A DNA stretch of 64,000 nt from Marvania coccoides (lineage: Eukaryota; Chlorophyta; Trebouxiophyceae; Chlorellales; Chlorellaceae), in the NCBI GenBank assembly GCA_963854735.1, contig OY978097.1, positions 1,488,001 through 1,552,000 on the forward strand, read 5' to 3'. Below are positions 34,379-44,512 of the stretch, in pieces. The first letter of the stretch is position 1; each line of letters begins with the position of its first letter. Below the pieces are notes generated by a model. That model did no database searches, was not told the origin of the DNA, and saw only the letters and a list, made by a program, of their open reading frames with translations. The position numbers and the translations under genes were made by a program.

Positions 34379-37300
34379 GGTTAATATAGTTTGTTAGTTT
34401 GCTGGGCAAATTATATATATATATATATATATATTTAATGCCATGATCACTAACGTTTCCGTCTCCTCCTTCTCTCTCCCCCTCCACTAGGGCCACCGCG
34501 TGCGCATCCTGCCCTACTCCACCTTCCGCCTCAACCTGTCGGTCACCTCCCCCTACAACGCTGATTTTGACGGCGACGAGATGAACATGCACCTGGTGCA
34601 GGGCCAGGAGCCGCGCGCGGAGATCAAGGAGATCATGGCGGTGCCCCGCAACATCGTGTCGCCGCAAGCCAACAAGCCCGTCATGGGCATCGTGCAGGAC
34701 TCCCTGCTGGGCTGCCGTCTTTTCACCAAGCGCGACACCTTCATCGAGTACGACCTGCTGTGCAACATCCTCATGTGGGTGGAAGACTGGGACGGCCATG
34801 TCCCCCCACCGGCGGTGCTCAAGCCCCGGCCGCTGTGGACGGGCAAGCAGGTCTTTTCGCTGTTCCTGCCGCCCGTCAACCTAGAGCGCCGTGCCGCGTG
34901 GTACCGCGACGGCGAGCCCGACTCCATGTCGCCTGTGGACGCCCAGGTGGTGATTCAGGGCGGGACGGTGGTGTGCGGGACGCTGTGCAAGAAGACGCTG
35001 GGCGCGTCGGCCGGCGGGCTGGTGCACCTGATCTGGATGGAACACGGCCCCAACGCGGCGCGCGCGTTCCTGTCCCAGACGCAGTTCACCGTCAACAACT
35101 GGCTGCTGTCGCACGGCTTCTCCATCGGCATCGGCGACCTCATCGCCGACCCCCGCACCATGGCCATTATCAACGACATCCTGGCGCGCGCCAAGACCGA
35201 CGTCAAGGCGCTGATCCAGAAGGTGCAGGGCGGGGAGCTGGAGCAGCAGCCGGGGCGCTCCATCATGGAGTCGTTTGAGAACCAGGTCAACCAGGTGCTC
35301 AACAAGGCGCGCGACGACGCCGGCAACATGGCGCAGCAGTCGCTGCAGGACACCAACAACATGGTGCGCATGGTGACAGCGGGGTCAAAGGGCTCCTTTA
35401 TCAACATCTCGCAGATGATCGCCTGCGTGGGGCAGCAGAACGTGGAGGGCAAGCGCATCCCCTTTGGATTCGCGCAGCGCACGCTGCCGCACTTCACCAA
35501 GGACGACTTTGGCCCCGAGAGCCGCGGATTTGTTGAGAACTCATACCTGCGTGGGCTCACCCCACAGGAGTTCTTCTTCCACGCTATGGGCGGACGGGAG
35601 GGGCTGATCGACACCGCGGTGAAGACCGCGTCCACGGGATACATCCAGCGCCGCCTGGTGAAGGCCATGGAGGACCTGATGGTGCGCTACGACGGCACGG
35701 TGCGCAACGCCCTGGGCGAGGTGGTGCAGTTCCTGTACGGGGAGGACGGCATGGAGGGCACGTCCATAGAGGGCCAGCGCATGGAGTTCCTGCGGTGGGG
35801 GCCCCGGCGGTTTGCTGAGGCGTATCGGTGGGAGGTTGACCGCCCCGGGTGGTCGCCCGATTGGGTGGACCCTGAGCAGCTGGAGGCGCTGCGCACGGAC
35901 CCCCACGAGCGCGGCCTGCTGGAGGAGGAGTTCCGCCAGCTGGAAGAGGACCTGCTGGTGCTGCAGACGGAGGTGCTGCCCAGTGGCGACCCCAGCTGCA
36001 ACCTGCCGGTCAACCTGCGGCGCATGCTGGAGAACGTGCAGCGCAAGTTTGCGTGCAGGCCCCACAAGCGCGGCTACACAGGTATACAGTTTTGGTTTTT
36101 TTAAAGTTTTTTTCCTCGCTTAAAACATCCGACCGTCTTTTCTTTTATTAACTGTTTGTTCCTTTCACCCCCTGCAGACCTGAGCCCCTCCCACGTGGTG
36201 CGCGGCGTCAAGGAACTGTGCGCCAAGCTGCGCGTAGTGGAGGGCGGCGATGCTCTGTCCAAGGAGGCCCAGTCCAACGCCACGCTGCTCTTCATGTGCC
36301 TGCTGCGCTCCACGCTGGCCTCCAAGCGCGTGCTGGCAGAGTACCGCCTCAACCGCCTGGCATTTGAGGAGGTGCTGCGGCTGGTGGAGTCCCGCTTCAT
36401 GGCGGCAATGGCCGCCCCGGGCGAGGTGGTCGGCACCGTCGCTGCGCAGTCCATCGGGGAGCCCACCACCCAGATGACCCTCAACACCTTCCACTTTGCG
36501 GGCGTGTCCGCCAAGAACGTCACCCTGGGCGTGCCCCGCCTCACCGAGATCATCAACATCGCCAAGACCATCAAGACGCCCTCACTCACGGTGTTCCTGC
36601 TGGGGGCGGCCGCGCACGAGAAGGAGGCGGCCAAGGCGGTGCAGTGCTCGCTAGAGTACACCACGCTGCGGCGCGTGACCCAGGCCACCGAGATCTTTTA
36701 CGATCCCGAGCCCAAAACCACGGTGATTGGGGAAGACCAGGAGTGGGTGGAGGGGTACTTTGACCTCAGCGAGGGGGAGGTGGACGTGGGGCGGATGAGC
36801 CCGTGGCTGCTGCGCGTGGAGCTGGCGCGCGACATGATGGTGGACAAGAAGCTGCTGCTGAGTGAGGTGGCAGAGCGCATCAACGCTGAGTTCGAGGACG
36901 AGCTGCACTGCCTGTTCAACGACGACAACGCCGACAAGCTCATCTTGCGCATCCGAATCCTGGCCGACGACGCCGGCAACAAGGGCGACGCGGGGGGCGA
37001 CGGGGAGGAGGGCGACGACGACGTCTTCCTCAAGCGCATTGAGGGCTCCATGCTCAGCCAGGTGAAGCTGCAGGGCGTGGAGGGCATCCGCAAGGTGTTT
37101 CTGCGCGAGGCCAAGCGCACGCAGCTGGACCCCAACGCGGGCGGGTTTGTGACCGACGCTGAGTGGGTGTTGGACACTGAGGGCGTGAACCTGCTGGAAG
37201 TGATGTGCCACCCCGACGTGGACCACACCCGCACGGTGTCCAACGATATCATCGAGATGCTGAGCGTGCTGGGCATCGAAGCCGCGCGCCACGCGCTGCT

Positions 37301-40300
37301 GAAGGAGCTGCGCGGCGTGATTGAATTTGACGGCTCCTACGTCAATTACCGCCACCTGGCGGCGCTGGTGGACTCGATGACCAGCCGCGGGTACTTTATG
37401 GCCATCACCCGGCACGGCATCAACCGCGCGGAGACCGGGCCCATCCACCAGGCCTCGTTTGAGGAGACGGTCGACATTCTGTTCCGCGCTTCCACGTTTG
37501 CAGAGCGCGACGACATGGCGGGGGTGTCGGAGAACATCCTGTTGGGAGCGTTGTGCCCCGTGGGCACCGGTGCCTTCGACCTGCTGCTGGACGACGAGGC
37601 GGCGGCCAACGCAGAGGAGCTGGTGGACCTGGACGTGTTTGCCTCGTTTGGTGGCCAGGCGTTGGTGCCGGGGATGACGCCCGGGCGGTCGCCTGGCGCC
37701 ACACCCGGGCGGCTGATGAGCCCTAGCGAGATGATGAGCCCCAGCCAGGGGGTGGGGCTGTCGCCATTCAACGACGCGGTGCAATTTTCGCCCACCGGCA
37801 ACGCGCAGTTCTCGCCTGGATCACCAGCGGGGTACTCACCGACATCGTGAGGCTGCAGAGTATTTTCTTTATCTGTTCAAATGCCAATATTTTTTCCAAT
37901 ACAAGACGGCATTTTTTTCCTCGTTGTCGTTGTCTAACGCGTTCTCACTCTCTCTTCAAATTTGCGACTAATGCAGGCCTGGCTACAGCCCCACAAGGAA
38001 AGCCGGCGAAATTGCAGCACTTTCCCCCCCAATGTTCTTATGTTTATTTCCTCCTGGATCCAATAACTTTTTCATATAATAACGTATGTTTCCCCTTCCG
38101 ACGCTTGTGCAGCCCCGGGTACAGCCCAACCTCAGCAAATTACAGGTGAGAGGGATGAGATGAGGGGGACCGGTGCATGCATTAACGAGTGTTAAGCGGC
38201 AAGAAGACTGAGCGGGGTTTTGCATCACTCTGCTTTACGAGATGGCATATTTAACATTTATTTTTTTCCTTTTCTATATGCAAAGCCCGACCAGCCCTGC
38301 TTACTCTCCCACGTCGTAAGATTGCAGTCTTCTAAATGCTTCACCTCGTTTCCCTGGGGGCCCTATGCACGACGTCTTTTTTTCATTTTTTTCTCAGTGT
38401 CGTTGTTTTGCCTAACGTATTTACACCTTCTCCTCTTCAATTCGCAACCAATGCAGGCCCGCGTACTCTCCCACATCGTAAGATCGCAGTCCTTCAAATG
38501 CTTCACCTCGTTTCCCTGGAGGCCCTATGCACGGCGTCTTTTTTCATTTTTTTCTCAGTGTCGTTGTTTTGTCTAACGTATTTACATCTTCTCCTCTTCA
38601 ATTCGCAATCAATGCAGGCCCGCGTACTCTCCCACATCGTAAGATCGCAGTCCTTCAAATGCTTCACCTCGTTTCCCTGGAGGCCCTATGCACGGCGTCT
38701 TTTTTCATTTTTTTCTCAGTTTCGTTGTTTTGTCTAACGTATTTACACCTTCTCCTCTTCAATTCGCAATCAATGCAGGCCCGCGTACTCTCCCACATCG
38801 TAAGATCGCAGTCCTTCAAATGCTTCACCTCGTTTCCCTGGAGGCCCTATGCACGGCGTCTTTTTTCATTTTTTTCTCAGTGTCGTTGTTTTGCCTAACG
38901 TATTTACACCTTCTCCTCTTCAATTCGCAACCAATGCAGGCCCGCGTACTCTCCCACATCGTAAGATCGCAGTCTTTTAAATTCTTCATCTCGTTTCCCT
39001 GGGGGCCCTATGCACGGCGTCTTTTTTTATTTATTTTTCTCAGTGTCGTTGTTTTGCCTAACGTATTTACACCTTCTCCTCTTCAATTCGCAACCAATGC
39101 AGGCCCGCGTACTCTCCCACATCGTAAGATCGCAGTCCTTCAAATGCTTCACCTCGTTTCCCTGGAGGCCCTATGCACGGAGTCTTTTTTTAATTTTTTT
39201 CTCAGTGTCGTTGTTTTGTCTAACGTATTTACATCTTCTCCTCTTCAATTCGCAATCAATGCAGGCCCGCGTACTCTCCCACATCGTAAGATCGCAGTCC
39301 TTCAAATGCTTCACCTCGTTTCCCTGGAGGCCCTATGCACGGCGTCTTTTTTCATTTTTTTCTCAGTTTCGTTGTTTTGTCTAACGTATTTACACCTTCT
39401 CCTCTTCAATTCGCAATCAATGCAGGCCCGCGTACTCTCCCACATCGTAAGATCGCAGTCTTTTAAATGCTTCACCTCGTTTCCCTGGAGGCCCTATGCA
39501 CGGCGTCTTTTTTCATTTTTTTCTCAGTGTCGTTGTTTTGCCTAACGTATTTACACCTTCTCCTCTTCAATTCGCAACCAATGCAGGCCCGCGTACTCTC
39601 CCACATCGTAAGATCGCAGTCTTTTAAATTCTTCATCTCGTTTCCCTGGGGGCCCTATGCACGGCGTCTTTTTTTATTTATTTTTCTCAGTGTCGTTGTT
39701 TTGCCTAACGTATTTACACCTTCTCCTCTTCAATTCGCAACCAATGCAGGCCCGCGTACTCTCCCACATCGTAAGATCGCAGTCCTTCAAATGCTTCACC
39801 TCGTTTCCCTGGAGGCCCTATGCACGGAGTCTTTTTTTAATTTTTTTCTCAGTGTCGTTGTTTTGTCTAACGTATTTACATCTCCTCCTCTTCAATTCGC
39901 AACCAATGCAGGCCCGCGTACAGCCCCACAAGGTAAGTCGGCGAATTTGCATCATTTTTGTGTAACAACATGCTATGTTTTTCTTCCGAGAGTAGTAGTC
40001 CCAATAACGTGTGTTTCTCCTTCCGACGCTTGTGCAGCCCTGCGTACAGCCCGACTTCACCAAATTACAGTCCCACCTCGTGAGCGAGCGACAAACGGTT
40101 TATATTGGCGTTTTTTTCCTTTCAGAATTTCTATAAAATTGACGACATACAACCTCCTGGAGCGTCCCCCTCTTACCGCGTTTTCTTGTGCCCGTGCAGT
40201 CCTGCTTTTAGCCCCTCTGCCGCGACGTACAGTCCCACCAGGTTTGCTACTATTATATATGTCCATTCTTTCACTGCTTTGAAACCGGCGCCAGTCATTA

Positions 40301-40507
40301 TTTTGACGATTTTGCCATTTTTCGAGCTCCTTGTTCATGTCACGTCTTTTTATCCCTCCATCCTTCTACTGTTGCAGCCCGCAATACAGTCCGGCGTCCC
40401 CTCAGTACAGCCCCAGCGAATTTCCGCAAGATGGCGCAGGCTCTGCTGGCGGCGTCGTCTACTCTCCGACGAACCCCGAAAAATCGGAGGATCTGGCTGG
40501 GAAGTGA
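32814..40507 (+). CDS. RPB1: RNA polymerase II largest subunit RPB1
   Basis: Catalytic subunit of Pol II. Four large exons, 32814-32903, 33064-34338, 34491-36081, 36178-37846, hold the body; sixteen small 3' exons hold the CTD: 37977-37997, 38113-38145, 38286-38315, nine identical 21-mers starting 38457, 38618, 38779, 38940, 39103, 39265, 39426, 39587 and 39750, then 39912-39932, 40038-40079, 40200-40241, 40378-40507. Total 1710 residues. Seen: [10 protein letters not shown] active site near residue 480, bridge/trigger-loop region [24 protein letters not shown] and [10 protein letters not shown] before the linker. The CTD has about 21 heptads, mostly YSPTSPA, ending EDLAGK. Oddities: most clamp zinc ligands are gone, and the exon at 37977 lacks a GT donor. 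Confidence 0.95.
34350..34435 (+). repeat. T29 run and TA microsatellite in RPB1 intron 2
   Basis: A run of 29 T (34350-34378) starts 12 nt after the donor, followed by a TA dinucleotide repeat at about 34412-34435. Both are inside the 152-nt intron between exons 2 and 3. Confidence 0.9.
37977..37997 (+). other. RPB1 CTD microexon with GA donor
   Basis: A 21-nt exon encoding PGYSPT plus two bases of a Ser/Arg codon. It has a good acceptor (TAATGCAG) but the bases after it are GAAAGC, not GT. The paralogous exon at 39912-39932 has the same 3' end followed by GTAAGT. Because the exon is 21 nt and phase 2-2, skipping it keeps frame. Confidence 0.7.
38316..39932 (+). repeat. 161-163 bp tandem array, one RPB1 heptad exon per unit
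   Basis: Ten units, each a 140-142 nt intron followed by a 21-nt exon. Exon starts are spaced 161, 161, 161, 163, 162, 161, 161, 163 and 162 bp. Every unit has the same splice frame: acceptor CAATGCAG, exon beginning GCCCGCG and ending CCCACATC (nine copies), donor GTAAGATCG. The tenth exon (39912) ends CCCACAAG with donor GTAAGTCG. Intron variants recur with a 647-bp period (four units), seen by comparing units after 38638 with those after 39285. Diverged relatives of the unit flank the array on both sides (37847-37976 and after 39933). Confidence 0.97.
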
Positions 40508-40757
40508 GTGCGCCTCGCCGCTGCAGCCCGGGCGTCTTCTGCTGCAGCACAGGTGCATAATCTGGGGCGGAAATGAAGGAGATGTGGGTTTGGCTTTGTT
40601 AGCACTGTCCCTCTGGCAGTGGTTATGTTATGTTACAGCATACTCCCTAGTGGGAGCTTAGTTTTAGAAATTGTTTGAAAAAAATGCAAACAGTAATAAA
40701 ATGCCCTTTTTCAGTTTTCGAAATTGTCGTTTTTTGCACGCCGCCCGGAGGTTTGTT

Positions 40758-41108
40758 TCAAACGTTGAGGAGATTCATTCCAGCGAACTCGCCCCCCTGC
40801 AGCAGCTTCCAATCCGCCAGCATGGTGCCGCGGAGGTTCTTTGGAGGTGCGCCCACAGGCAACTTCCCCGTCTGCTGGTCGAACAGCACCTTGCGGAGCA
40901 GGCGCTCTTCAGGCTGGCAGCCAAAGTAGGCGGTGGCGTCGCTGGAAGACAGTGCAGCAGATTTCATGGCACAGACGCAGCAGGACGACCCAGAGCACGG
41001 CGCTGCCATCGTGACGTGCGCCGCGTGGTGCAAGCAATTTTGCACCGTACATCGCAGCGCCGCAGAACCCAGCACACCGGCAGTCGCAATCGTTTGTGGC
41101 CGACCCAT
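40758..41108 (-). CDS. Unrecognised 116-residue protein
   Basis: A single open frame, ATG at 41108, TGA at 40760-40758, with GC-rich exon-like composition. N-terminal half is Cys- and Ala-rich (LRCTVQNCLHHAAHV, SGSSCCVCAM), C-terminal half is basic to neutral and looks folded (ERLLRKVLFDQQTGKLPVG, GTMLADWKLLQGGEF). I do not recognise a family. It ends about 250 bp past the RPB1 stop on the other strand. An intron cannot be excluded. Confidence 0.5.
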   Translation of the reverse strand: MGRPQTIATAGVLGSAALRCTVQNCLHHAAHVTMAAPCSGSSCCVCAMKSAALSSSDATAYFGCQPEERLLRKVLFDQQTGKLPVGAPPKNLRGTMLADWKLLQGGEFAGMNLLNV

Positions 41109-42214
41109 TTTAATTTAATTTTTATTTTCCAAAAATAAAAAGAGTTTAAAAATATACTTGAGTACGAAAGTATGGCTTTTGCAAAACTTGGGGCCCCCTC
41201 TTCGTCTGATACGTGTTTTGATGGCTTAAAAAACCTCGGGAGAGCCAATCAGCGACAATGAAATAAGGAAAAAGAAACGCCGCCACTCGTGGGTTCCCCA
41301 AGCTTTTGCCGTGGGTGCTCAACGAGAATAGTTAAAAAGAAACCCCTCCCAGCAAAATGCATGCTCACCGCAAAATGGGCTATGCCCTGAAACTTGTCAG
41401 CCTCTAAGAATTAAAATTTGGTCATTTTAGAGAAATGCAATGCTAGATTGTTCAACACGCAAGAACTATCCACTCCTGTCCTCCTTCACGATAAAAATAA
41501 AATAAATAAGAGACCTGCATATCAAAAATGCAACGAGCAGCCAGCAGCATGTCTTTTACCCGCGGGTTTCCGCGTTTGACGCTCAGGATACAGCCCTCAG
41601 ACCAAGTTAGACCGGTACCGGGACTCCTCCCAACAATCCTTTTCGAAAACCAGCCCATACGCTATTTGGCTCAGGAACTCCTTGAAAAGACTTCGGCGTG
41701 TGGCAGGCGAAGACTGAATTTAAGATTTTTTAGCTGAGCGCGAGCTGGATCTGGGAATCAGCGGCTTCGTCTACGTCAAGATATTTGGAATAGATTCCAT
41801 GAAAAATTCTGATCAGGCGGCAACTCGTTCAACAGCAAATGAAAGCAATAGCAGAAGAAAAGCCGACTGAGTGGAAATGAGCAAGCGCAATGATGTGCTT
41901 GCTCATTTGGTGGACGAAATTTCAGACCGCCGTCTCTGAAGATCACGTTGCCTGCCGTGCGGATTTCAGCGAGACTTTTTAAGTCGGAGGGGTTTGCTTC
42001 CAACGAGGTGTCATTCAGCCATGCCAATCGACAGTTTCAAACTTGTTTACTTTCAAACTTTTGAAAAGAAGTTCAAACTCAGTTTGAAAAAAAAAATGAA
42101 AAAATGAAAAAGATTGTTTATTATTTCAGTAATAAACGAATCAATTAATGAAAGAGAAAATAAAATCATCATCCCGCCGTTAGCGTTTGAAAAAAACAAA
42201 GCGTAAAAAAAAAA
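41109..42214. other. Intergenic with weak coding signals
   Basis: 1106 bp. Between 41528 and 41737 a 69-codon ORF (MQRAASSMSFTRGFPRLTL) is followed in another frame by a coding-looking stretch (ELDLGISGFVYVKIFGIDS) to about 41870. Not enough to call a gene; could be a decayed or frame-broken one. The A-run just before 42215 belongs to the CTF8 leader. Confidence 0.35.
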
Positions 42215-42750
42215 ATGCTGATCCCCATTCGGCCAGCGGATGGCGCGATGCCCGCCGTCTGGGCAATGATTGAGCTTCAGGGAGAAATTCACCGGAACGA
42301 CGATGACGGCACAAGCAGGGGATTTGACGTGGGAACGCTCACAACCTCACCGACGGTAAGTTGGCCACGATTCTCCTGCTTACCCGCTTCCAGCCCATAT
42401 ATTTTACATTTTTCCGCGCGCTCTTATTCTCGCAGGGGTCCATACATCTCACAATCGGCTACCATCAGCTGGAGGGCTCTGTGCAGAAGTTAAAAAAGCC
42501 GCTGGCGGTGCTCACAAAATTAGCGCCGGCAGAGAGTCGAATGGAGGGGAAGAACGACCTGGAATACAAAGTGAGTGCGACATCCGGCACGGACCAGGGC
42601 ATGGGTGTCTATTTACATCGTGAAAGCGAGTCCAATACTCATTTACTTGCGTTTATTTTGGGGCTGCAGGTGATCGGCGTGGTACGAGAAAAATATATAT
42701 TCAAAGCGCGGCCAAAAGCGCTCATTTCAAAACCACCGTCAAAAGACTGA
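42215..42750 (+). CDS. CTF8: CTF8, alternative clamp-loader subunit
   Basis: Ctf8 joins Dcc1 and Ctf18-RFC, which loads PCNA and supports sister-chromatid cohesion. Three exons: 42215-42355, 42436-42570, 42670-42750; 118 residues, the usual size. Conserved blocks: AVWAMIELQGEI, HLTIGYHQLEGSV with KKPLAVL, and VIGVVREKYIFKARPKALI. Start chosen at the ATG right after the A-run because it precedes the conserved first strand; all joins are phase 0. Confidence 0.92.
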
Positions 42751-42807
42751 ATCCGATTCACTGTAAACTCATTACTGACCACTCATTCGAACTAACTAGT
42801 AATTTAC

Positions 42808-43796
42808 TTAGTTGCTTTTTATGTGAGGCGGCGGCGCTCTGGGACTGCGCGGAGCGACGCCTTTATGCCCGCGCTGGCGCTGAGCGACCTGCCGAGCAGT
42901 CATTGCGGCGATAAAGTCCCCCAGCGTCAGTCCGTCTTGCCTGCCGCGCTCCCCAAACGTCGCCGAAATTTCAGCGTCCATTCCATCCTGAAAATTTAGA
43001 GTTTATAAAAACAGTTGGGGTTCGGTTTCTACCTCATTGAATACTCGCGTTCCCCTCTCCCCAAAACACCCTGCTTGGGTTACTCACCCTGCCGTGCTGC
43101 AAGTACATTAGTTTGGCGGCCTCCTCGCGGGGCATCAGCCGCTGCACACCGTCAGCCTCCCCAGCGTGCAGCGCAAACACCACCACGTTGAACAGCTGTC
43201 GAGGCTCCGCGCCTGTCGCGTCGTTGGCGCACCGTTCAAACGCGCGCTCAAACTCCTGTCGCCCCACTTTTCCATCTGCGCGATTAAAGTAAGGGGCGAA
43301 GAAAGGCAGGCTTATACATATAGAGCGCTGTACAAGGCGATGAATGGCACAATTTTCTAACAAGAATACCGTGGTCCTCGTCGACCTCCCACACCATGCG
43401 CTCGACCTCCTCTCTGCTGCGGGAGTGTCCCAGCTGGCGCATGAACCGCACCAGTTCCTCCTGGTCGATCTTTCCATCGCCGTTGAGGTCCATGGCCGAG
43501 AAAACACGCTGGAGGCGGTTGGCGATGCCACGCCGAGCAAAGCGCTCCTGTGGGGGCGGGGGAATTGGAAAATAGTGAAATGAAAAGTAGTTTGTAATGT
43601 AGAGCAGATTGTGGCATTGTGAATATAGGCGGAAAAGGGTGTGTTCGCTGTGAATTTAAAAAAGGGGTGTTCGCTGTGACAAGCAGCGCTTCGGGCATAG
43701 GGCACTCCAATACTGTTGTTCTTGTGTTATTTCTAGGGCCTATCTAGTTTGGAGTAGACTTGAACTCACCCTCGCCTCTTTGTCAACGGGTTCCAT
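42808..43796 (-). CDS. EF-hand calcium-binding protein
   Basis: Four exons: 43796-43770, 43547-43370, 43275-43088, 42987-42808; 190 residues. One clear EF-hand (DLNGDGKIDQEE near residue 28) and a second that straddles an intron (DEDHDGKVGRQEF). The second half (ARHAGEADGVQRLMP-like segment, KLMYLQHGR, then GLTLGDFIAAM) resembles a degenerate EF-hand pair; the tail is basic and Pro-rich (KGVAPRSPRAPPP). Calmodulin-like in type; no transit or signal peptide. Role unknown. Confidence 0.85.
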
Positions 43797-44512
43797 CGAG
43801 ATTGGCGAGATTCTAAAGGCTGAAGAGAGGCAGTCACAATGGTTTCAGCGCTCCTATTGGAATTTTTCTCTTTTCGCTTTACAAAGTTATATTTAAAAAA
43901 CGAATGGCCCGTGAAACATGTTAATCAAAACGGAGAACGTGAGAAAATGAAATTAGGCAGAGTATCCCTAGGACAGATATTCAAAATTCAAAAAATTAAT
44001 TGAAAACTCAGCACGCCGCCTGATGTTCCTGGCCGCTGAGCCCATCGCCTACGCGGCCATCCTGGCCTCCCAGCCGCCCTCCGCATCGGCAGCGGCAGTG
44101 ACTGCCGCGGCAGTGGTGGTGGCTGCCCCTAAGGCACAGCTGTAGCAGACCGTCAGGGCCTGGGCTGAGGTGGTATACGCCAACACCGGCACCGTCAAGC
44201 CCACCACTACCATCGCCCGCGGCTAGGACAAGGAGAACGCCAGCACCAGCGCCAGCACCACCAAGCCCGCCAGACCGATGGTATCAAATAAAAATCAAAA
44301 GGGAAAGAGTACGATGTCATAAAATGAGAAATTAATCGCAGAACCAGGTGATGGATGTATACGCATCGATTCCCGAAGGCAGACATAAAATTTCAAAACA
44401 AAAGGAAATAGAAAGTGGCGTTTATGCGCCACAATTAATATTTAGAAAGCAGGTTCGTTCATTCTGTTTTCGTTTCAGCGACGAAGGTAACAAAAAAAAA
44501 GTGAGCCGTAGC
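43797..44512. other. Intergenic, includes a GC-rich fragment
   Basis: 716 bp between the EF-hand gene start and the acyltransferase 3' end. AT-rich apart from the GC-rich fragment at 44021-44280 listed separately. Otherwise I see nothing. Confidence 0.5.
44021..44280 (+). pseudogene. Possible decayed coding fragment
   Basis: 260 bp of exon-like GC-rich DNA reading MFLAAEPIAYAAILASQ, then Ala/Val-rich sequence, with two in-frame TAG codons (after PKAQL and after TIARG) and continuing KENASTSASTTKPARP. No family recognised. Other genes here use TAG as stop, so the stops are probably real and the piece is non-functional, or it is simply low-complexity DNA. Confidence 0.3.

Noticed and set aside
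38316..39932. Regularly spaced identical short blocks, superficially like a CRISPR array or minisatellite
   Set aside because: The constant 21-mers are bounded by splice acceptors and donors and continue RPB1's CTD; the spacers are repeats too, not unique; the genome is eukaryotic.
38220..40282. Long plus-strand ORFs (up to 285 codons) with a repeated Phe/Ser/Leu-rich peptide across the tandem array
   Set aside because: They are made by translating the 140-nt introns together with the 21-nt exons; the period is not a multiple of three, the peptide is dominated by intron pyrimidine tracts, and the splice signals with in-phase heptads explain the region far better.
44021..44280. TAG read as glutamine (alternative code)
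   Set aside because: Several well-supported genes in the window terminate with TAG at the expected protein end.
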